NCBI GenBank assembly: GCA_029204225.1
Contig: CM055092.1
Location: 18,779,222 to 18,843,221, forward strand
Length of the DNA stretch: 64,000 nucleotides
DNA from: Diphasiastrum complanatum
Taxonomy: Eukaryota > Streptophyta > Lycopodiopsida > Lycopodiales > Lycopodiaceae
Reading direction: 5' to 3'
The notes under the pieces are model-generated. The model was not told where the DNA came from. It made no database searches and saw only the letters and a list, made by a program, of their open reading frames with translations. The translations under genes were made by a program, and so were the position numbers. This document shows, piece after piece, positions 25,001-37,000 of this stretch. How positions within the stretch are numbered: the first letter of the stretch is position 1; every line of letters begins with the position of its first letter.

Positions 25001-28000
25001 CTCTGGATCTGTAGGAAATGAGAAATCTCGAGGAGCATCATCCTCAATAGCAGCACGTAATAAACTGACATGAAAGATATCACAAGCCCGAGTAGCAGCA
25101 GGTAACTCAAGACGATATGTAACTGGACTGAGGCACTCAAGAATCTGAAAAGGCCCATAATAGCGCGCCGTAAGCTTCTCAGTAGAAGCAAGACCCTGTA
25201 CAAAACGATGGCGAGCAAAGCGTAACCGGAGAAAAACAGTATCTCCCTCTGCAAACTCAACATGGCGTCGATGACGATCAACAATGGTCCTCTACCGTTG
25301 CTGAATATGCTGTAAATGAGTAGCAGCTCTAGTAATAATCTCCCGAGCACTTGAAAGGTAAGATGAAATAGTAACAGGTGCATCATCTGGAGGAGCAGGT
25401 ATACCGGGTAGAACTGGTGAGTATCCATGAGCAAGCAAGAAAAGAGAAACACTTGTGCTGGAACTAATAGAACTGTTATAACTATACTCAGCCAAACATA
25501 AATGCTGATCCCAATCACGACCAGAAGGAGAAACATAATGTCGTAAATAATCCTCCAATACCCGGTTAATAACCTCAGACTGACCATCCGCAGAAGAATG
25601 ATAAGCATGCCCATAAGTATCCTAACATCCAAGATACGCATAAGCTCTGTCCAAAAACCTGATGTAAACTTGGTATCCCGATTAGTAAGTATAGATTGTG
25701 GGAGACCATGTAAGCGGAAAATCTCAGAAATAAATATACGACCACACTGCTCTGCTGTAATAGTACGTCTGATTGGTATGAAATGAGCTTGTTTAGAAAA
25801 CCTATCAACTACCACCAAACAAGAGTCATGACCACGCTGAGTACGGGGAAGACCTAAAATGAAGTCCATAGATATATCAGTCCACTGGCGGGAAGGAATA
25901 GGCTAACTTTGAAGGAGACCGCCAGGTTTTTCACGGGAATACTTGTTACGAAGGCAAAAATCACAAGTATGAATAAGGTGGGAAAGCTCACGCTTCATGG
26001 AAGGCCAATAAAAATGTTATTTCAAACGGAAAAAGGACTTCTGAAAACCAAAATGGCCACCAACAGGAGAGGAATGGGCATCAAGGAGCTGTGGACGTAT
26101 GTCGAGAGTGCTGGGAATACATAACGAACCATAGTGAAACAAACGATGATTAACAATGGAATAAACCTGGTGAGGGTGAGAGGAAGGACGAGAGGCAGAC
26201 GACATAACATCACGAAAGTCTGGACATGTGGCATAAGCCTGAGGAAGATCATCATACCAAGAGTGGGGAGACGTAACAAGACTGTAAGTAAGAGCAGGTA
26301 AACGAGACAAAGCATCAGCAGTAGCGTTACTTTTACCAGGCTTATAATGAATATCAAAATGAAAGGACTGTAAAAACTGAAGCCAACGGTACTGACGATC
26401 ACTAAGATCCTTTTGTGTATACAAATAACGAAGTGACTGGTGATCAGTAAAAACATCAAACGGAACACGACACAGATAATGAGGCCACTTCTTTAAAGCA
26501 AAAATGATAGCAAGCAACTCTTTTTCATGAGTGGAATAGCGTTGCTCATACGAACGAAGACGACGGGATTCATATGCAATAACACACTGACGCTGACGTA
26601 ACAAAGCACCTAATAACTTGGTATCAGAGCACTTTCCTGATTGCTGAATTTCAGATCTGAGAAACAGGGGGTCCGGGGGGCGGTAGCCCCCCGGTGGGGG
26701 GTTTGGGGGACCATCTGTGATCGTAAACAGACTTTCTAGAGGTTAGTTTTGAATTTTTATACTTGATAGAACCCAACATGGATTAATGCACCTGAACTGG
26801 ACCATTCTGCACCCGAAACAGTCGGCAAATTACACAGTAATTATGCTCTTGATTAGAGCGTTCATCTGATACCCATATTGCCCAAAAAAAAAACCCCAAT
26901 TTTTTTTTTTAAAAAAAAACGTTTCTGGAATTTTTTCAAAAATTTCCGAAACGCGATTCTGAAACGCAGTGCTACTATGAACTTGACAGAGTTTACTGGG
27001 AGCTTTTTATAAAGTTAGTAGAACTATAGAATGATGCATTCAAAGAACGGAAGAATGATTTTATCTCTACAAATGCCGTAGATGGAAATGCAAAACATCT
27101 ATTAATGTCAAGTAAAACTTTTTCTAAGAACCGTTCTTGTTTCTAAGTAATGAGTTTCTTGGTTCCTAAGTTCGTGCATAAGAAAGGGTTTCTGTTTTTG
27201 TTCTTGTTCCTAAGGTAAGAAACCTCCCATTCTGCTGTTATACTCAAATGCCAAAAGACGCAATAAAAATATTCTTTCGAGAATATGGTGCACCAATGTG
27301 CCATCAAATGAGAGAAAGGGAATGCTCTTTATTGCTCACAAGAGAATTTTCACATTAGCACCTGTAATCATCAATCAATGCAATTATTATCAAAATACTC
27401 ACATGGCACATTTAGTTTTCTCCATGATTGTGTTTTTTCTTGATCTCTTTTCTTTTCTTGTGGAGGAGAAGAATTAGTAAAAGGTTTGTGTGTTTTGTAA
27501 TTTTCAGGCAGTTCTTGGAAGCCTCAGCAGCAGCCTGATTGGAAGAACAGATGTCGAAAATCTAATGAAACAAGATGCATCAAGCTCTCTGATAGAAGTT
27601 AGTTTTCTTAGTCCACTAGGTCAGAAGGCCCCACTGGACATGCCTTTGGATGCTGAGTTCTTTGAAGTGGAAATGGAGATGAATAATTTTCTTCTCAACT
27701 TAAGGCCAATCAAACAGGTACCAGTGTTTTTTCATAACTCTGAAATCAGATTTATGGAACACTTTAACTCCTGATTGTTGGATTGCACTCGTAATCCTTT
27801 TTGCATACTGTAGGTGAAAGTTTGTTAGTGTTGGAGCTGATTCATTGTATGGTGTGTATGCATGAAACAGGAGCAGCTTATTACAGACGATCACAAAATT
27901 GTTTTGCTTGCAGCTTTGAGTGATTCTCTGGATTATCTCTCAGAATCTATCAGACAGTAGGTGCCAAGTTCTATGCTTGCTACTACCATGGTTTGTTGCT

Positions 28001-31000
28001 GTGATTGTCCTAAATTAAGTAGTTTATATAAGTATCTTCTAGATCAAATATGGTTACAAAATATGTTGACAATGTAAACATTTTAGAAGTAATACTTTAA
28101 CTAATGTGCCAGCCTTTGAGGAACGTAAATTCTTGCAATGAGTTATTTCAAAGGTCCAGAAGAATTTATCACTTTGTAAGAATGGTACGTTCTCATCTAT
28201 TCAGCCCAGATACTACATGCTGAGTCTGCATCTAAGGCCCATCACTTTAAGTAGTGAATTGAGAATCGTAATCAGGAAATTTCATTGTTTGTGAGCAATC
28301 TAATCAGCCTGAGCTTTTTTAAGGAAGGAGATATATTGGAGCACTATATTTACAAACTGGGGGGGATGGGGAGCCTAATTTGAGAGGTGGAATTTCCATT
28401 TTAATTGTGTTCAGAGGAGACATTTGTATGAGTGATCAGTTCATGCGATAACCAGCAGCAGCAGCAGCAGCAGCCAAATATATTAAAATCAACAAAACAT
28501 CACTATGTTGCTAATTCATCTTCAAAGAAGTTGTTTGTTATCAAGTTTTTTGGATTCTTGTCGTGTGATTTGAATATTGGGTGATTGCTGTGTAGAATCT
28601 TTATCATTTTTTAATATCTACTTGATAAAACACTTATTTGCAAGACTCACAGGCTAGGCCAGAAAACGTCTGCTTCGTCTGTTGCACGCCGAAAAAAGGA
28701 CTATCAACAGCAAAGTCAACACCACAGGCGGACTAGCAGTGCACTCACTTCTGGTTTACATGATTTGGCCGAAAAATATCATGGCCTATCCGCCGAGTGT
28801 CTTCGAACTCTGCGTGTTGAAATGCAACTTGAAGCTCTATATCATTTGCAGGTAGAGATTTTTTTTGTTCCCTTCTGGTTGAAAGAGATTTTTTTGCATA
28901 TGTTCTAGATTTTATAGTCTCAAAATTATTCTACCAAGGGTATTAAGGTTGTAAATTTTCTAGAATTTCTCTACTGGTCACAATAATTATTCATTTCCTA
29001 TTGAACTTTGTTATAGAGTATGTCTGGAAGGAATTACGTAAATGATCAAGATGCAGAAGAGCCTGAAGATTTTATTATGGCCTTTACTAGTCAGGTACTT
29101 TTCTTGACCTTTAGTCCATCTTCAAAATCACTGGAATGCTGTTGGGTCCTGTCTAGATGATACAAAAATTGGTACAGATGATAAGAAAGGCTACATTGAA
29201 GATTTTTCAAAAGCATGATTACTACTCATTTATTAAGGTGAAAGAAATTCCAAGGCTAGCATAAGCTGAATAGCAGCTAAACTATGGTTCAATGGAGGTA
29301 ATATTTAGGGTATGCAATTGAGTATTGATGAAATATGAGAGAAAGAAAGAAAGCTTTATTTATGTCTTTAAGATACCAAGAAGGTACATAAGACTGGAAA
29401 GAACATTTCAAGTGTGATAGGCATCAATGTTTCAGGGGCTCGTTTCGAAATGCGTTTGAAACGACTGGTTCTGGTTCGAAACAGGAATTTTTTTTTTGGT
29501 TCTTTTTTTTTTGGAATGTGTTTTTGAGGGTTTACACATGCCATAGACAGTCTGGTAACAAGTAGATACATCCAATTTCATGAGAATGCTCTAGAGAATG
29601 CAATTCAAGAGGAGAAGCTGTAGTATGGTGAGTCGTGACTATGGTCACTTGACACTTTCCTCAGTCAATTATTGATATTGTCACCATTCATCATACAGTC
29701 TCAATTTTCTAACATCCAAGAACTTCCAAAAATTGTAAACAATAAAGTTACAAACTATAGAACTTACTACTTAGTACTTACAAGTTACAACTTACAAATT
29801 ACAATGCACTGACCACTAACCACTTGGAAGTTGGCACTAAGTTCTAACTTCTAAGTAGTGTGTTCTAACTAGTAGCAATTTACAAATCAGTGAATCACAA
29901 ATTACAATTCAAGAGTCAAAAGTTTAAACTTTAAAGTTTAAAGTAAAAGCAATGATGCTGCATAAATAACACGAGTGTCAAGCGTGGCCTCGGCCCTCAA
30001 GGCTCAAGCCTGAGGCCCCATGAATCTGAAGTCAACTGTCATATGTAATATGTATAACTACTATGCTAGAGCCTAGAGTATGCCACTATCATCTATGCTG
30101 AGCAGTGAGTGCTCCCCCCCCCCCCCCAATGCCCATCTAGGCCCTAGCCTCTAGCTGCCCGCCTCGGACGCTGTCGTTGTGGAGGCACTGGCATGTCCTC
30201 AGGCTCAATGTCATCCTCCCCATCATCAGAGTCACCCTCATGCTCCTCATCCGATTCCTCACGCTCAGTGGCAGATTCCTCATCTGAGTCAGAGCTAGAG
30301 GGACTCTTAGAGGTGTTTGAGATTGCTGCATGGCTCGGGCCCTCTCCTGCACTCCTGGTCCTGCGTGCTGCAGCTCGAGTGGTAGGCCCTGCGCAATGCA
30401 CACAAGGAAATTGGAATGAGGACTATAGAGTTATCCCATTGCATGTCGAATGTCCAACGACACAACTTGTTCGTGCATTCTATCCCCAAGCTTCTTCCTA
30501 GGGACCGTATCAAAAGCTTTGTGAGAATCTACAAAGCAATAATAGAGATTCAATTCCTCCTTCGACTATCCTCTATAATGCTAGTTACCACAATTGATCT
30601 AGAGCTAAGCTATGAAAGCATCACATAAGCAAGACTTAAGCTATGAAAGCAGCACATAAGCAAGAATTAACCCTAGAAAACAAGAAAGAGAGAGATTAAG
30701 GAGACTAAAGAGAGAGATCAATATCATCAGCTGAATAACAAATGACACAGTTTCCCTACTTATAGCCAAGAGGAAGCCCTAAAAGGAAGCTTCCGATGGC
30801 TAGGGCCCAACTGGGAGGGAAAATAGTGCGCCCTCCAAGAAGGCCCCCGCTCTCCAGTAATATGTCCAAATGGCCTAATAATGAATAATAAGGCCAAAGG
30901 CCAACCATATAGTCTAAGTGTCACTAATGAATAAAAAAAGGGCCCAAGGCCTGCTTATGCATAAAGTAAAGTAAATGTAAATGGACGCGGCGAATGTAAT

Positions 31001-34000
31001 GAGCCGAGTCCATAACTCTTCCTGGCATAAAAGAAAAAGACCCAACTGCCGAAAAGAAACTGGATCAAGTAGCAGCAAGCCCTGGTGCATCAACAGCTAG
31101 AACAACATCTGATGTAGAGGAATCAACAAGTGCAGCAAGAGCACGAGCCTGATCCGCAAGTGATGGTGTATGATAAAAGACATCAATAGGCTCCCATGTG
31201 GCCTCCTCAATAGGACGGCCATCCCATTGGACCAAAAACTGAATCTTTCGGCGGCGTCGACTATGGTATAGACGAACCTGTAATATAGCAGCAGGTAAAA
31301 ATGGAAATAACTCTGGAGCAGTAGGAAACTCAGCATCACAAGGAGCGTCATCCTCAATAGCAGCACGTAATAAACTGACATGGAATACATCACAGGCGCG
31401 TGTGGAAGCAGGAAGCTGTAAGCGATATGTAACTGGACTAAGAACCTCCAAAATGCGAGAAGGCCCATAATAACGTGGTGCAAGCTTCTCAGTAGAAGCA
31501 TGGCCCTGGACAAAATGATGACGTGCAAACTGTAGGCGTAGACAAACCATATCTCCAAGCTGAAACTCAACATGGCGGAGGTGACGATCAACTGAGGTCT
31601 GATAACGCTGCTGAACATGCTGTAAATGAGAACTGGCCCGAGTAATAAGCTCTCGAGCACGAAGGTATCCAAAAAGCCCGAGAAGGTAGAACTGCATCAG
31701 CACCAGGAAGCCAATAAGGAAACTGGAAAAGAGATGGACACTCATCCCGAATAGCCGCATGATACACGTAGCCATCAACCATATGTGCAAGGTGCCCCAA
31801 GAAAGATAGCAACATCGGAAGACTAGCACCAAGGAGATCATCCTGACAAAGGATAGCTTAAAATGGAGAAATATGCACCATCATGGTCAAAAGCCCAAGG
31901 TATCCATGGGGCCCATGAATGAGAAGTACCAATGGCATACGGTACCCTCAAGGCCCATATCACGAGAAGAGCAGCATGCCAAAAGCTTCAGAAGGTCCAA
32001 GAAATCATTGCATCATCTAAAAAGACATGATGCATGAAAATAGTAGCAACAAATCTAGAAATAGTAGAGGCCCCAACTGACAAACTGTAGCCGAAAGACT
32101 CATCCAGAAAGGCCTCATATGGACATACCAATCCATCATAGGATACACCAAAAATGGATGGAGAATCGGATGACCCATCGGAACTGGCCGCAAGTGTAAT
32201 CCCAAAGTACACACCAGGCACACAAGTGAGGAATAGAAGAAATGCACTGAAACGAGGAACAGGTTCCGCAACATCAGTAGCAACCATCGGAGCAATATCC
32301 ACGTGTAGCTGGGAATGAGTATCAAAGCACATATGAGCAACACTGAAGTATATGGCGGCAACATCCCCAAAAACTATCCAAGAGAGGAGAAGGAATTCTC
32401 TCAAAGTACCCTGATGGTCTCGGAACACCAGAACAAAGTGGCAACTCAGCATCGGAGACCAAGCAATATGGAGCAACCTGAAATGACAGGGAACCTGAAG
32501 ATCACCCAGACAAACAGTAGCTGGAACGGAGGCAATAACCCAGGCCAACAGGATATGCCAAGCCTGACAATGAGCAACAATCCAAGGAATAGATAGAGAG
32601 CCACATGCATAATCATAGAGATATCCGCACCATAGGCGATCAGTAATATGGAAAAACCAGCACCAATCAACAGGTCCAAATGAAAACCAAGCTATATGTA
32701 ATAACCAGGAATGCCATATATCCATAGCATCATCATGGACTGCAGCAAACCTATATGTAGAAACACCAGGAGACGGAAGGATGTCCGTGTACTCATCTAG
32801 AAAGATCCCAGCATATAAATACCCTAGATAAGTAATAGTGACCATCTGGCAAATATCCTCGGATGAAAAATGTGTAACAGTAAGGGCCAAAGGCGCATGA
32901 ATCATGTCAGGAACCGTAGAAATATCATGAGGCAGATCACAAACCTCAAGCAGAGATCCATGGAGTAAAGCGAAAGAAGATACAACCTGATCACCAATAG
33001 CGAGAGAACCCATGAAGAGCCCCATAGAAATCAGCAGGAACATCGACCATAACAGACTCAAGAGATGGAGATATAGAGACCAATGGAGAAGATACTGCAC
33101 CAACCATCGAACCAGGACGACAATCTGAAGTATGCGCAAAAGCAATAGTAGAAATACCACCAAGGTATATGGTCTCAATATCAATGAAACCAGGAATGAC
33201 CACTGAATACGATATCTGTGAATCAAGGCATATAGGTGCAAGGCACACAGCAACAACCTGTAAATCCGAAGCAACATCAACCTGAGGAAGAGGACCCACG
33301 GATGGTGAAAGTGAAGCAACAACTGATGTACTCTGAATGGAAAGAAGAGCCGCATCGTCAACCTTTGGCAGGCTACGCATAAACTGCTTCCCGGTAACCA
33401 ACTGGAAGTCTCCCTGAGAATCAATGCCATCAAGTACAAATGTCAATGTGTGCTGTGTCAAGTCCAGTGTAACGGCTCCAAGAGATGCAAACCAATCGGC
33501 ACCAAGGATAAGATCATAACGCTCCATAGGAATAATGTAAAGATCTGCCTGTCCAGAAAAATCTCCAATGCGGTATGGTAAACGCTGAAACATCTGAGAA
33601 CTAGGAAAAGAATGGGAATTGGCAACCTCAACTGTGAGAGGCTGTGAATCAGGAACAGGTGAAGCACGTATCCGACTAGTGATATAACTGCTAATAAAAG
33701 AATGAGTGCTGCCAGTATCAACTAAAGCAATATACTCACGACCTGTAATACGTACACGTAACCGAATGGAGCGAGGACCGGGACGCCCTGTTCAAGTAGC
33801 ATAGGCAAGCTGAGCATGGCAAGTAGCAGGAAGTAAATTAGTGGAAGGCTCAGAGGATAGGTCAGGCTCATCAGAAATATGAATGTAGATATCGTAATCA
33901 TCTGGAGTAGTGCCCTCATGGTAAAAAACAGCAGTAGTAGTAGGGAGAGACTGACGGCAATCACGGGCAAAATGGTCAGGACTCTTACATTGAAAGCAAA

Positions 34001-37000
34001 GACGCTGCTGCTGAAGGTCAGCGAACTCTGTAGACGTGTAACGTCGGACAAAAGCAGGTCGAGGAGTCGGAGGACGACGAGACGAAGGGACAATGGAGAG
34101 AGCTGGAACAGAAGGGGCAGGTGTAGGGGTGGACGCAACGGGAAAAGATGAAGCAGAAGGATGGGGTCGGGAGAAGCGGGAAGGAAGAGTGTCAGAGTAC
34201 TTATGTTGTAAAGTACTGGCAAGAGACATCGGCTCAACAAGTGTGGGAGGACGGAAGGAAGAAACATCATAACGTAAAGCACCACGAAGCCCAGCAATGT
34301 ATCGAGAAATAAGCTCAGTGGGCTGTAGATCTGTGAAAAGATAAGAAAGCTCCATAAACTGATCTGTATAAGAAGCAGGATCACTGGTCTGAGTGAGACT
34401 ACGGAATGTATCAGGTTGGCGGTCGAGCCACTGAGGGTCAATCATAGCATGACGGAGGTCACGGCGAAAAGTATGTCATAAATGGAGCCCTTTCAGGATC
34501 AGCTCTATAAACTCGCCACCACGTGGCGGCGCATCCATCTAAATGTAAAGCAGCCAACTGGATCTTTTGAGGATCAGTCTTAGGGTAGATCTGAAAATAT
34601 GTGTCAAGCTTAGCAAACCAATTCTCTAATAAGTTCCCGTCAGAGGAACCGGAATAGGTAGCAAGCTGTACCCTATCACGAAAGTCTCGAGCAAAGTGTG
34701 GCTCAGGAAGTGGGGGACGTGAAAAGAAACCAGGAGATGGGTTAGGTGGAATGAACGGTCCACCACCAGGCTGACTAGCAGATGAAGATGGAAATCCAAA
34801 TGGAGGGGGAGTCCCAAATGAAGGAAAAACAGGAGCTTTACCAGGACCATGAGGCTGTAAAGAATCAATCTGTGACTGCATAGTAGCAAAGCCGGTTATA
34901 ACGGTATCGAAGCGAAGAACGAGGCCAGAAAGGGTCTCATCCATGCGACGAAACTGATCGGATCAGGTTTCTTGAGTAGTCTCACTCGGGGTAGGTGAAT
35001 GTGCCATAATGATAGTGGAAGGAATAGACGAAAACTTGAGAGAGCGGACTCTTGTCGTCACCCCAAATTAGTCTATTAAAACCACTATTATCACAACTAA
35101 GAAAGGACAGCAATCAGCAAATGAAAAAAAGTGAAAATGAAGGCTGTAAAATGCGCTGGACAGCCAGGAGGCAAGTGACAAATTGGAGTATCAAACGGAG
35201 TCGGAATTTTGTGAAATTTGGTTGAGGATGGGCGATGGACAGCCTGCAAACAAGGTGTGGAAAATGGTTGCAAACGGAGACAAAAACGGACAAAAGTGAC
35301 AAGTATGAAGCGGCTGGACAGCCTGCAAACAAAAGTGAAAAGAGGGCTGAAAATGGAAGGAGGAACGGACGAAAGAGATGAGGGAATTGGGCGCTGGAGA
35401 GCCTGCAAACAAGCTGGAAATGGGTGATAGAGGGTTGGAACTTGGGCGCCGGAAATAATCTGCCCAAATTTTTTTTTTTTCCGGCCGCCAAATTTAGCAG
35501 AAGTACTTCCGCTAACTATCTGCTAAAGCTCCGCTAAGGAAAATGCTTTCATAGGAGCTGGTCCTCCTCCAAACTGTGCTGAATGTTGCTGAAGCAAAGA
35601 GACGCCTGCTTATGCATAAAGTAAAGTAAATGTAAATGGACGCGGCGAATGTAATGAGCCGAGTCCATAACTATGCTTGTCAAGTCAACAAGATGGTCAG
35701 TTGTGGAATGTTTTTTAAAAATCCAACCTGCTCTTTTGATTTGAGGGATTATTCTTGTATCCACTCATAAAATTAGGAACAATAATGCGAGTTTGCCAAG
35801 GAGTAGGAAAATTTCCTTTCTAAACAACAAGTCCATTATGTGAGAACCTCTTTACCTGAAAAGATCCACTTGAAGGCCTTCAATATTTTGGGCTTGACTG
35901 TTAGAAAGGTGAAGAATACCATTGTCAATGTTTTGCAATAAAGAAAAAGCCCCTTGATCATGATTGATGCTTCTCATCTGTAAGGCCTCTCCTGCCTCAT
36001 AGAGCTCTTTGGCATATTTCAGCCAATCTATATGTTTAATATTATTCTTTTGAATAGGTTTGCCAAGAAGTTTTTTCCAAAAACTCTTAGGATCTCTCTT
36101 CCAATTTTCAGCAATGACATCTTGTTGGATTCGAATAGAACCAGATTTTCTGTTTTCCAGAAGGGTTCTGTATGTAAACAAGTGTTCACCTTCACAACTT
36201 CCTTCAAACGACTAACATGGAAAACTTGGAATCACTTCTATGTTGATTTGATAGTTTTCTTACTGCCTGACATTCATCATCAAGCCATAGATTATTCAGA
36301 AAACAAACTTTGTTTCTTGTTTCTACCTTTGTTGGTTTTGAATGATATGTTTGTACTCTTGATAAGGGACTTACAAAGACTGTCATATCTATTTGCCCCC
36401 ATAGTTATCCTCAAGATCGCTCTTCAAATGACAACACTTCCTTGGCTTCAGGAACAAATCTGAATTTTCTACAAAAAAGTTGAGAACTGTCTTCCTTTCT
36501 TTCCAAGCATACATTCATGCAAGAAGTTAGTGGAAGCTGATCAGATTCTACAAAACTGCCAGAAGAACAACTTCCATAGAGCCAGGATTCTTCAAAACCA
36601 AAAGAGGTTAAAGCATAGTCCATCACACTATTGTCCGTTGACGAAGAGCACATAAAACCACTTGACAATGTCCACCTTTGAAGTCCATTGCAAATAATCA
36701 GTTCATGAGCACCAAAAAGTTTAAGAAGCTGTTTACCATAGTGTATGTTATCATTGTTACCATCCATTGACTTTCTACCAATTTTCATCTCTTTGGAAGG
36801 GAATTCAAAAATGGGATCTTCTCCTCATTTGTAAAACACCGCTTATGAATCACTTCTACGTCCATTGAAGTCACCTTTAAGAAGGATGTCACCAGCTTCC
36901 TTAAGCTTGCCAATATTTAGTCCAATTTCTTTGAAGGACTTTCACTATCTATTGTATATTCAGGTAGAAAACAGATTTTTTAGGTGCAGAATAACAAGGA

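Larger units (their letters stand above)
19663..27507 (+). other. SEC8 intron 5, transposon-filled
   Basis: 7.85-kb intron. Its contents are given separately: tandem duplication 21174-21337, gypsy relic 21340-21800, AC microsatellite, unassigned/hAT relic 22150-23085, tandem short hAT-type elements 23725-24225, gypsy fragment 24238-26610 and the A-tailed repeat 26650-26979. From 19663 to 21170 I see only AT-rich sequence. Confidence 0.7.
30583..35672 (-). mobile_element. Non-autonomous Ty3-gypsy element G2 (gag-PR-chromodomain, no RT/IN core)
   Basis: Minus-strand element of about 5.1 kb flanked by ATGCT on both sides and inserted in LINE B. The 3' LTR is 30583-31017. At the 5' side only the first 69 bases of the LTR remain recognisable (35604-35672), identical in all 69 positions to 30949-31017, which suggests a young insertion with a deleted or rearranged 5' LTR. 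Inside are gag with a CCHC knuckle, an aspartic protease, then about 1.3 kb of unassigned open sequence where RT, RNaseH and the integrase core should be, then the integrase C terminus and a chromodomain. Similar chromoviruses G1 and G3 do have the RNaseH and/or integrase. Confidence 0.8.

Noticed and set aside
24454-25869. 471-codon minus-strand frame
   Set aside because: Only its first 85 or so codons are genuine integrase. After a frameshift near 25615 the rest is the wrong frame of the same gene, giving a spurious Leu-rich product.
33722-34441. 239-codon Leu-rich frame opposite gag
   Set aside because: Shadow of the true gag frame 33792-34445, which has the CCHC knuckle.
35097-35491. Three overlapping minus-strand frames of 73-125 codons
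   Set aside because: All are readings of the 80-bp minisatellite (repeated CRLS/FAGC words), not a gene.
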